Notes under the pieces: generated by a model
Databases searched by the model: none
The model's input: the letters and a program-made list of their open reading frames with translations, nothing else
What the model was told of the DNA's origin: nothing
Shown: one piece after another, positions 1 to 5,425 of the stretch
Layout: each line of letters opens with the position of its first letter
Position numbering within the stretch: position 1 is the stretch's first letter
Origin: Candidatus Zixiibacteriota bacterium
GTDB taxonomy: Bacteria; Zixibacteria; MSB-5A5; GN15; FEB-12
DNA: 5,425 bases
Assembly: GCA_018816665.1 (NCBI GenBank)
Contig: JAHIVM010000037.1
Coordinates: forward strand, 1-5,425
Reading direction: 5' to 3'
Position numbers and translations under genes: made by a program

Positions 1-291
1 AACTCGGTCGGCGCCATTCAAATTGCCGGCACGGCCCGTCCGGCGCAGTTGCCCTTCTTCATTGCCGCCTGTGATTTCACGCTCATTGGTGAAGAGTTGT
101 TCGCAGCGTCGGCCTATCTCTCCGGCGAGCCGAAGGCCATGGGATCCTTGAAGGGACAGGATGTAGGCAAGGCTATTGCGATGGTGGCTATTGTTAGCGG
201 TGTGGCCCTGGCCACCCTGGCTCAGCTCACGGGTTCGGAGATGATTGAGTCATGGTTCGACGGCCTCAAGTGGTTGTTCAAAACGCGGTAA
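1..291 (+). CDS. C-terminal fragment of a DUF6754-like membrane protein (D0), cut by the window edge
   Basis: The reading frame is open from base 1 to the TAA at 289-291, giving 96 residues with no start of its own; the gene begins upstream of the window. The fragment aligns without gaps to the end of the 492-residue protein at 2727-4205. By hand count about 39 of 57 residues are identical across the conserved core, including IQIAGT, PFFI-AACD, TLIGEEL, AASAYL and GSLK-QD. After this core comes a hydrophobic helix (AIAMVAIVSGVALATLAQL) and a short charged tail ending KTR. It is thus the tail of a paralogue of that gene, and probably has the same signal peptide, outer domain and membrane anchor upstream. 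I recognise the core as the DUF6754 family from memory, without a search. Function is unknown. The next gene starts 9 nt after the stop, so the two are probably co-transcribed. Confidence 0.85.
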   Translation, partial: NSVGAIQIAGTARPAQLPFFIAACDFTLIGEELFAASAYLSGEPKAMGSLKGQDVGKAIAMVAIVSGVALATLAQLTGSEMIESWFDGLKWLFKTR

Positions 292-300
292 GAAAACGAG

Positions 301-978
301 ATGAGAAGAGAAGTACCACTCATTATTACGATTCTGGTCGGGACAGTGCTGATTATCTCGGTGTTCATTCCGCCGCTGGAATCACTGGGTGAGTCCTTCA
401 CCCTGTTTTTCGATATCATTGCCGTGTTTGCGTTTTTCCTGGGCGGCGGCAATCTGGTCCGGGTGCATGTCCTCAAATTGGCCAAGAAGAAACGGGATTG
501 GCCGTTCTCTATCGTGACGCTGGTGGGATTCGGTGTCATGCTGGCGGCTGGATTGTTCAAGATCGGCAACCCCGGCGATATCGCCGCATCGGTCACCGCC
601 GAGGGATCGCTTTTCAATATGATTTATCGCAACGTGTTTGTGCCGCTCGGTTCGACCATGTACGCGTTGCTTGCCTTTTTTGTGGCTTCGGCCTCCTATC
701 GTGCCTTCCGGGCCAAAAACCGCGAGGCGACCATTCTGCTCGTGGCGGCCTTCATCATTCTGCTGGGTTCCACACCGTTTGGTGCCTGGCTGACCATCTG
801 GATGCCCGAGAGCATGTCCATCCTCGAAATCCCCAACCTGGCCGTGTGGATCATGAGTTCACCCAATATGGCCGGGCAACGCGCTATTATGATTGGTATC
901 GGCCTGGGGGTGGTATCCATGTCGTTGCGGCTGATCCTGGGTATTGAACGCTCTTACCTGGGGGAAGATGGTGCATAA
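301..978 (+). CDS. Six-helix integral membrane protein of unknown function (A1)
   Basis: This 225-residue protein has about six hydrophobic helices, near residues 5-24, 33-54, 69-88, 110-132, 143-165 and 194-213. Basic residues at the N-terminus (MRRE), in the loop at 59-66 (KLAKKKRD) and at 133-142 (YRAFRAKNRE) all fall on one side, giving an N-in, C-in topology. It is paralogous to the protein at 4216-5031. Two blocks carry the match: residues 118-140 (STMYALLAFF, YRAFRAKN; 18 of 23 identical) and 188-221 (QRAIMIGIGLG, LILGIER; 23 of 34 identical). Relative to that paralogue it lacks about 46 residues, equal to two helices. The ATG lies 9 nt after the preceding stop; the upstream AAGAAAACGAG is a weak ribosome site, so translational coupling to D0 is plausible. 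I do not recognise a named family. No enzyme motif is visible; a membrane subunit of a complex with its neighbours is inferred. Confidence 0.85.
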   Translation: MRREVPLIITILVGTVLIISVFIPPLESLGESFTLFFDIIAVFAFFLGGGNLVRVHVLKLAKKKRDWPFSIVTLVGFGVMLAAGLFKIGNPGDIAASVTAEGSLFNMIYRNVFVPLGSTMYALLAFFVASASYRAFRAKNREATILLVAAFIILLGSTPFGAWLTIWMPESMSILEIPNLAVWIMSSPNMAGQRAIMIGIGLGVVSMSLRLILGIERSYLGEDGA

Positions 979-1891
979 CAACGTTGGCGTCATTATCACC
1001 CTTTTAGTGATTGCCGGTGGTCTGGTATGGCTGCTGGTGCGTTCATTCCGGGGTAAAGAGATCGACCGCCGGGTCATCTTCCTGTTTATCATGGTTTCTG
1101 TGGCCGCTCCGTTGCTGGCCACAATCACGTTTAAGTTTACCGCCACGCCGATCGTCGAGGCACTGTACGACAAGATCGAGGCGTTGCCCGAGGGTTCTAC
1201 GGTCCTCCTGTCATTTGATTTCGACCCCGCGATGGCTCCCGAGGTTCAGCCGATGGCTAATGTCGTGACCCGTCACTGTCTCGAAAAGAATATCAAGATC
1301 GTGTTTATGTGCCTGTGGGCCACCGGTCAGGGGCAGCTCGAGATAACGCTGGACCAGGTCCTGCGGCGCGATTTTGCGCACAAAATAGACGGCGTGGATT
1401 ACGTCAACATGGGCTACAAGGCCGGTAACGAAGGCGTCCTGAACGTCATTGTGACGGATTTCGAAAAGATGTTCCCGACCGATGTCAACACAACTCCGTA
1501 CGGCGACATTGAGATTCTTCAGGGGGTCAACTCCTGCAAAGATATGGATTTGATCGTTTCCTTCGGAGGCGGACGCCCGGGCATTAAGGAATGGATTCTG
1601 TTTGTTGGTGATCCTACCGGAGTACCGTCAGCGGGCGGTGTGGCGGCTGTTGTAGCCCCGCAGCTCTACCCGTATTACCCGCGTCAGTTGATGGGCCTGC
1701 TGGGCGGCATCAAGGGCGCCGCAGAGTATGAATCGCATTTTCGTGAGCGCCATCCCAATCATGCCGACATGGACACTCCGGCCATCATTATGATGGGACC
1801 GCAGACTATCGCACATATAGTAATCATCGCGTTCATCATCATTGGTAACGTGCTGTTCTTCATGAATCGACGCAGGGGAGCGCGCTCATGA
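968..1891 (+). CDS. Membrane-anchored protein with a large alpha/beta domain outside the membrane (B1)
   Basis: From the ATG at 968 the product has 307 residues. Hydrophobic helices lie near 6-24, 36-55 and 280-299. Basic residues at 25-35 and the RRR after the last helix place those parts in the cytoplasm, so residues of about 56-279 should lie outside. That part alternates strands and helices like a Rossmann-type fold: TVLLSFDFDP (78-87), IKIVFMCLW (109-117), DYVNMGYKAG (144-153), DLIVSFGGGRPG (194-205) and GVAAVVAPQLYPYY (224-237). The D-x-DP turn, an HC pair (103-104) and GYKxG look like family motifs; the first two recur in the partial paralogue at 5043. A GTG at 971 is an equally good start, because GGGGG at 960-964 is 6 nt from it but only 3 nt from the ATG. 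An in-frame TTG at 944 seems less likely. The gene overlaps A1 by 11 nt and C1 by 4 nt. Function is unknown; ligand binding is one guess. Confidence 0.85.
   Translation: MVHNNVGVIITLLVIAGGLVWLLVRSFRGKEIDRRVIFLFIMVSVAAPLLATITFKFTATPIVEALYDKIEALPEGSTVLLSFDFDPAMAPEVQPMANVVTRHCLEKNIKIVFMCLWATGQGQLEITLDQVLRRDFAHKIDGVDYVNMGYKAGNEGVLNVIVTDFEKMFPTDVNTTPYGDIEILQGVNSCKDMDLIVSFGGGRPGIKEWILFVGDPTGVPSAGGVAAVVAPQLYPYYPRQLMGLLGGIKGAAEYESHFRERHPNHADMDTPAIIMMGPQTIAHIVIIAFIIIGNVLFFMNRRRGARS
1874..1880 (+). promoter_or_regulatory. Ribosome binding site of C1 inside the end of B1
   Basis: AGGGGAG sits 7 nt before the ATG at 1888, which overlaps the stop of B1 as ATGA. Site and overlap together fix this start and indicate translational coupling of the two genes. 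Confidence 0.7.
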
Positions 1892-2697
1892 AGAATCTGA
1901 AGTGGTTTGTGCTTGCCGCCGTGTGTATTCTCTTTGCCGTCAGCTGGTTCGCCAAAGCGTCCGGCGGCGACGGTGTGGACAACAGTGTCCTCGATGCCTT
2001 CCTGGTGACGCTGGCGGCATTCCTCACGCTGGCAATCATGTCCTTTTTGTACCAGGACAACCCGTATTACAAATTTGCCGAACATCTGTTTGTGGGCGTC
2101 TCCGCTGCTTACTGGATGTGTCTCGGGTTCTGGTCGACCGTGGTGGGCAATCTGTTTCCTCGCATTTCTGAAGGCCTGTCCAATTTTTTCCTGGTGCCGT
2201 ACCAACCGGGCCCGCTCAATTTTTTCTTTGCCATTCCCATTATCCTCGGGATACTGCTGCTCATGCGGCTCTCGCCGAAGGGCGGCTGGCTGTCGCGCTG
2301 GCCCCTGGCCTTCATTGTGGGCACGACCGCGGGCCTGAACTTCGTGCGCTACCTGCGCTCCGACTTCGTAAAACAGATATCATCAACCTTTGTCCCGCTG
2401 GTCGTGGACTGGCAGGGCTTCGGACACTTCTTCAGCAATATTTCGTTGACTGCGGGCGGCCCGCTGGTAATGATGTTGACGAACCTCGTGATTTTCATCG
2501 GAGTTTTCTGCGGCATCGTGTACTTCTTCTTTTCGAAGGAGCACACCGGCGTATTCGGGAAGGCGTCCCGGGTTGGTATCTGGATATTGATGATTACGTT
2601 TGGCGCCTCGTTCGGGTACACGGTCATGGGCCGCATTTCCCTGCTCGTGGGGCGTCTGACATTTCTGTTCACCGATTGGTTAGGCATTATAGGTTAA
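1888..2697 (+). CDS. Polytopic integral membrane protein of unknown function (C1)
   Basis: This 269-residue protein is mostly hydrophobic. Likely membrane helices lie near 5-22, 34-54, 66-86, 110-127, 138-156, 192-215, 229-248 and perhaps 250-268, so about seven or eight. The most distinctive stretches are YYKFAEHLFVGVSAAYW (60-76), which places charged and polar residues (K62, E65, H66) at the start of a helix, and FGASFGYTVMGR followed by LLVGRL near the C-terminus (238-257). Both look like family signatures, though I cannot name the family. The start overlaps the stop of B1 as ATGA and has a good ribosome site. It ends 29 nt before D1. It is the only gene of the module present once in the window, because the second copy would lie past the right edge. 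A channel, transporter or scaffold role is possible, but nothing in the sequence decides. Confidence 0.85.
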   Translation: MKNLKWFVLAAVCILFAVSWFAKASGGDGVDNSVLDAFLVTLAAFLTLAIMSFLYQDNPYYKFAEHLFVGVSAAYWMCLGFWSTVVGNLFPRISEGLSNFFLVPYQPGPLNFFFAIPIILGILLLMRLSPKGGWLSRWPLAFIVGTTAGLNFVRYLRSDFVKQISSTFVPLVVDWQGFGHFFSNISLTAGGPLVMMLTNLVIFIGVFCGIVYFFFSKEHTGVFGKASRVGIWILMITFGASFGYTVMGRISLLVGRLTFLFTDWLGIIG

Positions 2698-2704
2698 ACA
2701 TCGT

Positions 2705-2722
2705 CCCTTGGCACTAAGGGGA
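2705..2722 (+). promoter_or_regulatory. Ribosome binding site of D1 within a short inverted repeat
   Basis: AAGGGGA at 2716-2722 is the ribosome binding site 4 nt before the ATG at 2727. The bases CCCTT at 2705-2709 are the exact complement of AAGGG at 2716-2720, with a 6-nt loop (GGCACT), so the site could be held in a small RNA hairpin. The stem is only 5 bp and no U-tract follows, so it is not a convincing terminator. This is the widest gap in the run (2698-2726) and I see no promoter elements in it. Confidence 0.4.
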
Positions 2723-2726
2723 ATAT

Positions 2727-4205
2727 ATGAGGTATGTTCTGAGATGTGTCCTGGTTGCGGCGTTGCTGATCTGCGGAACAGCGTATGCGCAAACCGAGGA
2801 CATGGTGGAAGACACGGTGATGACGGCCATGGCTCCGGCGCCGGCAACGAATGTTAACGCGTTCGATACCGACAACGACCACGGCCACTCGGTTACCGTG
2901 ACATGGGATCTTTCGGTCGACGACGGCGGCGGAACCGGCGCCGTGACCGGCTACGAGATCCATCGCTGGTCTCCGGCCGAGATGGTGACACTCGATTCGC
3001 TGCGGGGCCTGCTCTCCGCGGTTGAAGCCGAGTTGCCCAATGTGGCCGATTCATCGGCGGAGGCCAATCTGCGCAGGGACTCCCTGCGTCTGCGCTATGC
3101 CGCCCTGATCGCGACTTCGGTGGCGGTCGGCGACGATCTGGATACGGAAATGAAGGCGCGGCGAGCTGCCGTAAAGGAAGCGTTCCTGGCGGCCCTTGAC
3201 GGATTGCCGGCGGCCCATGCACGCTATCCCGAAAACGGCAACTGGCAACTGCTGGGCAAGGTCGCGGCGGGCGTCAGCACGTATTCCGATGCCGGGGGCA
3301 AAGAGCCGACGGCTTCGAGTTTCATCCCGGACTACTGCGGCTTTCACTACAAGGTCCACGCCCTCACGGCCGATGAAACCGTGTACGGCGAAACGGCTCC
3401 GTTCGGCCCGGTGGAATGCTACGGTCAGTGGTTCAATACGGGGCGTGTGCCGGTACTTCTCGCCGTTCTCATTTTCGGCGCCCTGACCATCATCTTCGTG
3501 AGCATTGCCCGCCGCGGAGCCGACCTGTATGTCCGGCCGCTGGCCGGGATCGAGGCGGTTGATGACGCTATCGGGCGGGCTACAGAAATGGGCCGACCGA
3601 TTTTGTACGTACTGGGATTGGGAACGGCGGCTGATGTCGCTACGATCGCGTCGTTTACTATTCTCGGACGTGTAGCCAAGCGCGTAGCCGAGTATCAAAC
3701 GGCTCTGATCGTTCCGACCTACGAGCCGATTGTGATGACGGTGGCCCAGGAGGTCGTGAAATCATCGTACCTCGATGCCGGCCGTCCCGACGACTACAAA
3801 GACGACACGGTATTTTTTGTCACGCAGTCGCAGTTTGCGTATGTTGCCGCCGTTAACGGCATCATGCTGCGCGAACTCCCCGCGACCTGTGTGTACATGG
3901 GCAAGTTCTTTGCGGAATCCCTGCTGCTGGCGGAAACCGGTGCTCTGGCCGGGTCCATTCAGATAGCCGGTACCGATGAAATCGCCCAGATCCCGTTCTT
4001 TATCGTGGCGTGTGACTACACCCTGATCGGTGAGGAACTCTACGCGGCATCGGCGTACCTGGGTCGCGAACCTATCCTGTTGGGTTCGCTGAAGGCGCAG
4101 GACTATGCCAAAGCTGCGGTCGTGGTGTTCGCTCTGGCGGGATTGCTTGCCAGCTATGCCAGTTGGGGACACGTGTTCACCGATCTATTTAAAGTGACGA
4201 ACTAG
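2727..4205 (+). CDS. Secreted-end/membrane protein: signal peptide, split FN3-like domain, TM helix, DUF6754-like region (D1)
   Basis: The 492-residue product starts with a signal peptide (basic start, hydrophobic core 7-17, likely cleavage after AYA at 21). Residues of about 40-233 read as a fibronectin type III-like domain: VTVTW (56-60), GYEIHRW (75-81), then WQLLGKV (173-179), YSDAG (186-190) and YKVHAL (208-213). Between the two halves lies a roughly 90-residue helical, charged insertion (82-171) with coiled-coil character. A membrane helix at 241-260 is followed by RRG, so what comes next is cytoplasmic. Residues of about 265-460 form the conserved region I recognise as DUF6754-like, with LIVPTYEPI, DDTVFFVTQSQFAY, IQIAGT, PFFIVACDYTLIGEEL and GSLKAQD. 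A second hydrophobic helix (463-480) precedes a short tail. It is a paralogue of the gene truncated at base 1. The ribosome site at 2716-2722 supports the start. The layout suggests outside binding linked to a cytoplasmic part, but function is unknown. Confidence 0.9.
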   Translation: MRYVLRCVLVAALLICGTAYAQTEDMVEDTVMTAMAPAPATNVNAFDTDNDHGHSVTVTWDLSVDDGGGTGAVTGYEIHRWSPAEMVTLDSLRGLLSAVEAELPNVADSSAEANLRRDSLRLRYAALIATSVAVGDDLDTEMKARRAAVKEAFLAALDGLPAAHARYPENGNWQLLGKVAAGVSTYSDAGGKEPTASSFIPDYCGFHYKVHALTADETVYGETAPFGPVECYGQWFNTGRVPVLLAVLIFGALTIIFVSIARRGADLYVRPLAGIEAVDDAIGRATEMGRPILYVLGLGTAADVATIASFTILGRVAKRVAEYQTALIVPTYEPIVMTVAQEVVKSSYLDAGRPDDYKDDTVFFVTQSQFAYVAAVNGIMLRELPATCVYMGKFFAESLLLAETGALAGSIQIAGTDEIAQIPFFIVACDYTLIGEELYAASAYLGREPILLGSLKAQDYAKAAVVVFALAGLLASYASWGHVFTDLFKVTN

Positions 4206-4210
4206 GAGGA
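4204..4210 (+). promoter_or_regulatory. Strong ribosome binding site of A2 overlapping the D1 stop codon
   Basis: AGGAGGA lies 5 nt before the ATG at 4216 and shares two bases with the TAG stop of D1 (4203-4205). It is the strongest site in the window. Ribosomes ending on D1 would finish on it, so coupled or re-initiating translation is likely. Confidence 0.75.
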
Positions 4211-4215
4211 AGGCG

Positions 4216-5031
4216 ATGAAGAGACAAATACCTCTTGCATTGGTTTTTGTGTTCGGTCTTTTCATGATCTTCCAGTACTTCGTACCGCATGAAAAGTCCG
4301 AATGGGTATATGAATTCCTGCTTGACTGGATTCTGGTTATCGGCATTTTTGCCCTGGCCCTGGGGATCTGGTCGCTGTACAAAGTGTCGGTGGACAAGAT
4401 CCGGGCGCGCAAAGAGAACTGGGCGTACTCCTACGTAACCCTGTTTGGTCTTTTTGTGATGATCCTGTTCGGGTTTACGGCACCCAACGGAGAATCCTGG
4501 GGGTTGTACGCCGTGTTTGTGACGACGGCCATTCTCACGATTCTGATGATCATTCAGACCATGGTAGCCAAGTCCCAGAAGGGCCTGTATCTTGGTCTGG
4601 CCGGGCTGTTCCTGGCGGCGTCGGTAGTGATTGCCATTTTCGATGGCGCCTGGAGTTTCCATTTCTACACGGCGGAAGGTCTGCAGAACTACTGGTTCCG
4701 CGCCTTCTTCGACCACATCCTGATTCCGATTCTCTCGACCATGTTTTCGCTGCTGGCGTTTTTTATCGCCTCGGCGGCCTATCGAGCGTTTCGGGCCAGG
4801 AACCTGCTGGCCAGCTTGCTGCTGATATCGGCGCTGATTGTGATGCTCAGGTTCAACCCGTACCTGCAGCCGATCATGGGCGACTATATGGCCAAAACGT
4901 CGAACTGGCTGATGAACGTCCCGAACCTCGCCGCGCAGCGGGCCATTGTTATCGGCATTGGTCTCGGTATCGTGGCGACCGCTCTCAAAGTCATCCTTGG
5001 CATTGAGCGCGGCTACATGGGGAAAGGATAA
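4216..5031 (+). CDS. Eight-helix integral membrane protein, paralogue of A1 (A2)
   Basis: This 271-residue protein is a diverged copy of the protein at 301-978. Helices lie near 5-23, 33-55, 70-89, 97-117, 123-142, 167-189, 198-211 and 242-262. Basic loops at 56-66 (KVSVDKIRARK), 118-122 (AKSQK) and 189-196 (YRAFRARN) agree with an N-in, C-in topology. The conserved blocks are STMFSLLAFF with YRAFRARN (174-196) and QRAIVIGIGLG with VILGIER (236-269). The fourth and fifth helices have no counterpart in A1; inserting a pair keeps the topology of the rest unchanged. It begins 10 nt after D1 with a strong ribosome site and ends 11 nt before B2, the same place A1 takes after D0. I do not recognise a named family and see no catalytic motif. 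A membrane subunit working with D1 and B2 is inferred from gene order. Confidence 0.87.
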   Translation: MKRQIPLALVFVFGLFMIFQYFVPHEKSEWVYEFLLDWILVIGIFALALGIWSLYKVSVDKIRARKENWAYSYVTLFGLFVMILFGFTAPNGESWGLYAVFVTTAILTILMIIQTMVAKSQKGLYLGLAGLFLAASVVIAIFDGAWSFHFYTAEGLQNYWFRAFFDHILIPILSTMFSLLAFFIASAAYRAFRARNLLASLLLISALIVMLRFNPYLQPIMGDYMAKTSNWLMNVPNLAAQRAIVIGIGLGIVATALKVILGIERGYMGKG

Positions 5032-5036
5032 GGAGA
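5030..5036 (+). promoter_or_regulatory. Ribosome binding site of B2
   Basis: AAGGAGA, overlapping the TAA stop of A2, lies 6 nt before the ATG at 5043. It supports that ATG over the in-frame ATG codons at 5052 and 5064. Confidence 0.7.
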
Positions 5037-5042
5037 CCGGTC

Positions 5043-5425
5043 ATGAATGTAATGGACAAATTGATGCAATTGGACCGGCGCTGGATTTTCCTTTTCCTGA
5101 TTATGGTGTGTGTTATCACCTATGCCGTTCCTTTTGAAGTTCCCATCCTGGTCGAACGTGAGACCAGGAACATTTACGAGTTTATTGACAGTCTGCCCGA
5201 GAACGATATCGTTCTGATCGCGATCGATTACGATCCGAACAACCTGGCGGAATTGCACCCCATGACCTATGCCATTACGGAACACTGCTGGCGCAACAAG
5301 GTCAAAGTGATCTTTACCTCGTTGTCGCAGAACGGTCCCGGCATGGCGGATCAGGCGATCCGTGATATCACGGATTCTCTGGCTCAAGACGCCACCTACA
5401 ACGGCAGGGAGTACAAGGGACGGGA
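5043..5425 (+). CDS. N-terminal part of a B1 paralogue, cut by the window edge (B2)
   Basis: The frame stays open from the ATG at 5043 to the end of the window (127 full codons). After a short basic start (LDRR, 10-13) comes one membrane helix (about 14-30), then the beginning of an alpha/beta domain predicted to lie outside the membrane. It matches the protein at 968-1891 from its second helix on: DRRWIFLF against DRRVIFLF, IVLIAIDYDP against TVLLSFDFDP, ELHPM against EVQPM, EHC against RHC, and VKVIF against IKIVF. It lacks the extra first helix of B1, so its N-terminus should be in the cytoplasm. The end of the domain and any C-terminal anchor lie beyond the window. The gene follows A2 by 11 nt, repeating the A-B order of the first module. 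Function is unknown. Confidence 0.85.
   Translation, partial: MNVMDKLMQLDRRWIFLFLIMVCVITYAVPFEVPILVERETRNIYEFIDSLPENDIVLIAIDYDPNNLAELHPMTYAITEHCWRNKVKVIFTSLSQNGPGMADQAIRDITDSLAQDATYNGREYKGR

Larger units (their letters stand above)
1..5425 (+). other. Diverged tandem duplication of a D-A-B-C gene module, probably one operon
   Basis: The order D0-A1-B1-C1-D1-A2-B2 repeats after the fourth gene. Aligning IQIAGT in the two D genes (bases 16 and 3957) gives a period of about 3.94 kb. Homology is plain in the proteins, but I see no long exact DNA repeat, so the duplication is old or the copies were joined after diverging. Gaps between genes are 9, -11, -4, 29, 10 and 11 nt, all on one strand, which fits one transcript. 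No promoter is visible, so transcription probably starts upstream of the window. Confidence 0.8.

Noticed and set aside
1..291. D0 as a short complete gene starting at the TTG at 49
   Set aside because: The frame is open to base 1 and the residues encoded before base 49 (such as IQIAGT) align with the middle of D1's conserved region, so it is the end of a longer gene.
498..947. 149-codon + strand frame inside A1
   Set aside because: It overlaps a gene with a clear paralogue and coherent membrane helices; the alternative translation is rich in R, H and C and looks like a frame shadow.
1782..1796. Perfect inverted repeat CCATCATTATGATGG
   Set aside because: It falls inside the B1 coding sequence (AIIMMG just before the last helix), with 7-bp arms around one base. 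It fits codon chance better than an operator, and no second copy is seen.
2698..2726. Terminator between C1 and D1
   Set aside because: The stem is only 5 bp, low in stability and without a following T run, and the 3' arm is the ribosome site of the next gene.
2764..2777. Possible lipoprotein cleavage site at C16 of D1
   Set aside because: The residues before the cysteine are L-L-I, which lack the small residue needed at the position just before it; the AYA site at 19-21 is a better signal peptidase I match.
3051..3698. Long minus-strand open frame (215 codons) opposite D1, and similar ones at 4189-4716 and 1759-2205
   Set aside because: They lie wholly opposite well-supported genes, their translations are rich in R, P, H and Q with no domain signs, and the + strand frames have homologues within the same window.

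Overview
The window is a dense, single-direction run of seven genes, all on the + strand, with gaps of at most 29 nt and two overlaps. The first and last genes are cut by the window edges. Every gene encodes a predicted membrane or membrane-anchored protein and none has a function I recognise. No RNA gene, insertion sequence, CRISPR array, origin or convincing terminator or promoter is visible, and no stretch above 300 nt lacks a gene.

Layout, using my own labels. D0 (1-291) is the C-terminal end of a membrane protein that I recognise, with moderate confidence, as the DUF6754 type. A1 (301-978) is a six-helix membrane protein. B1 (968-1891) is an anchored protein with an alpha/beta domain outside the membrane. 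C1 (1888-2697) is a polytopic membrane protein. D1 (2727-4205) has a signal peptide, a fibronectin-III-like domain, a transmembrane helix and a DUF6754-like region. A2 (4216-5031) is a larger paralogue of A1. B2 (5043-5425) is the start of a paralogue of B1. The order is therefore D-A-B-C-D-A-B: an ancient tandem duplication of a four-gene module with a period of about 3.94 kb. The copies are clearly related at protein level but well diverged (about 39 of 57 residues identical between the D0 and D1 ends by hand count, and lower in A and B outside conserved blocks).

The repeated order, the tight spacing and the complementary topologies suggest that A, B, C and D form one membrane complex and that the organism keeps two versions of it. 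D would have a sensing or adhesive domain outside and a cytoplasmic domain inside, B an alpha/beta domain outside, and A and C would be the membrane core. This is inference; the sequence shows no catalytic motif that fixes a reaction.

Organism: strong AGGAGG-type ribosome binding sites, a bacterial signal peptide and a GC content that looks like the mid-50s percent indicate a bacterium. The family mix and the lack of familiar genes would fit an uncultured lineage, for example the FCB group (Zixibacteria-like) or the Planctomycetes side, but nothing here proves a phylum.
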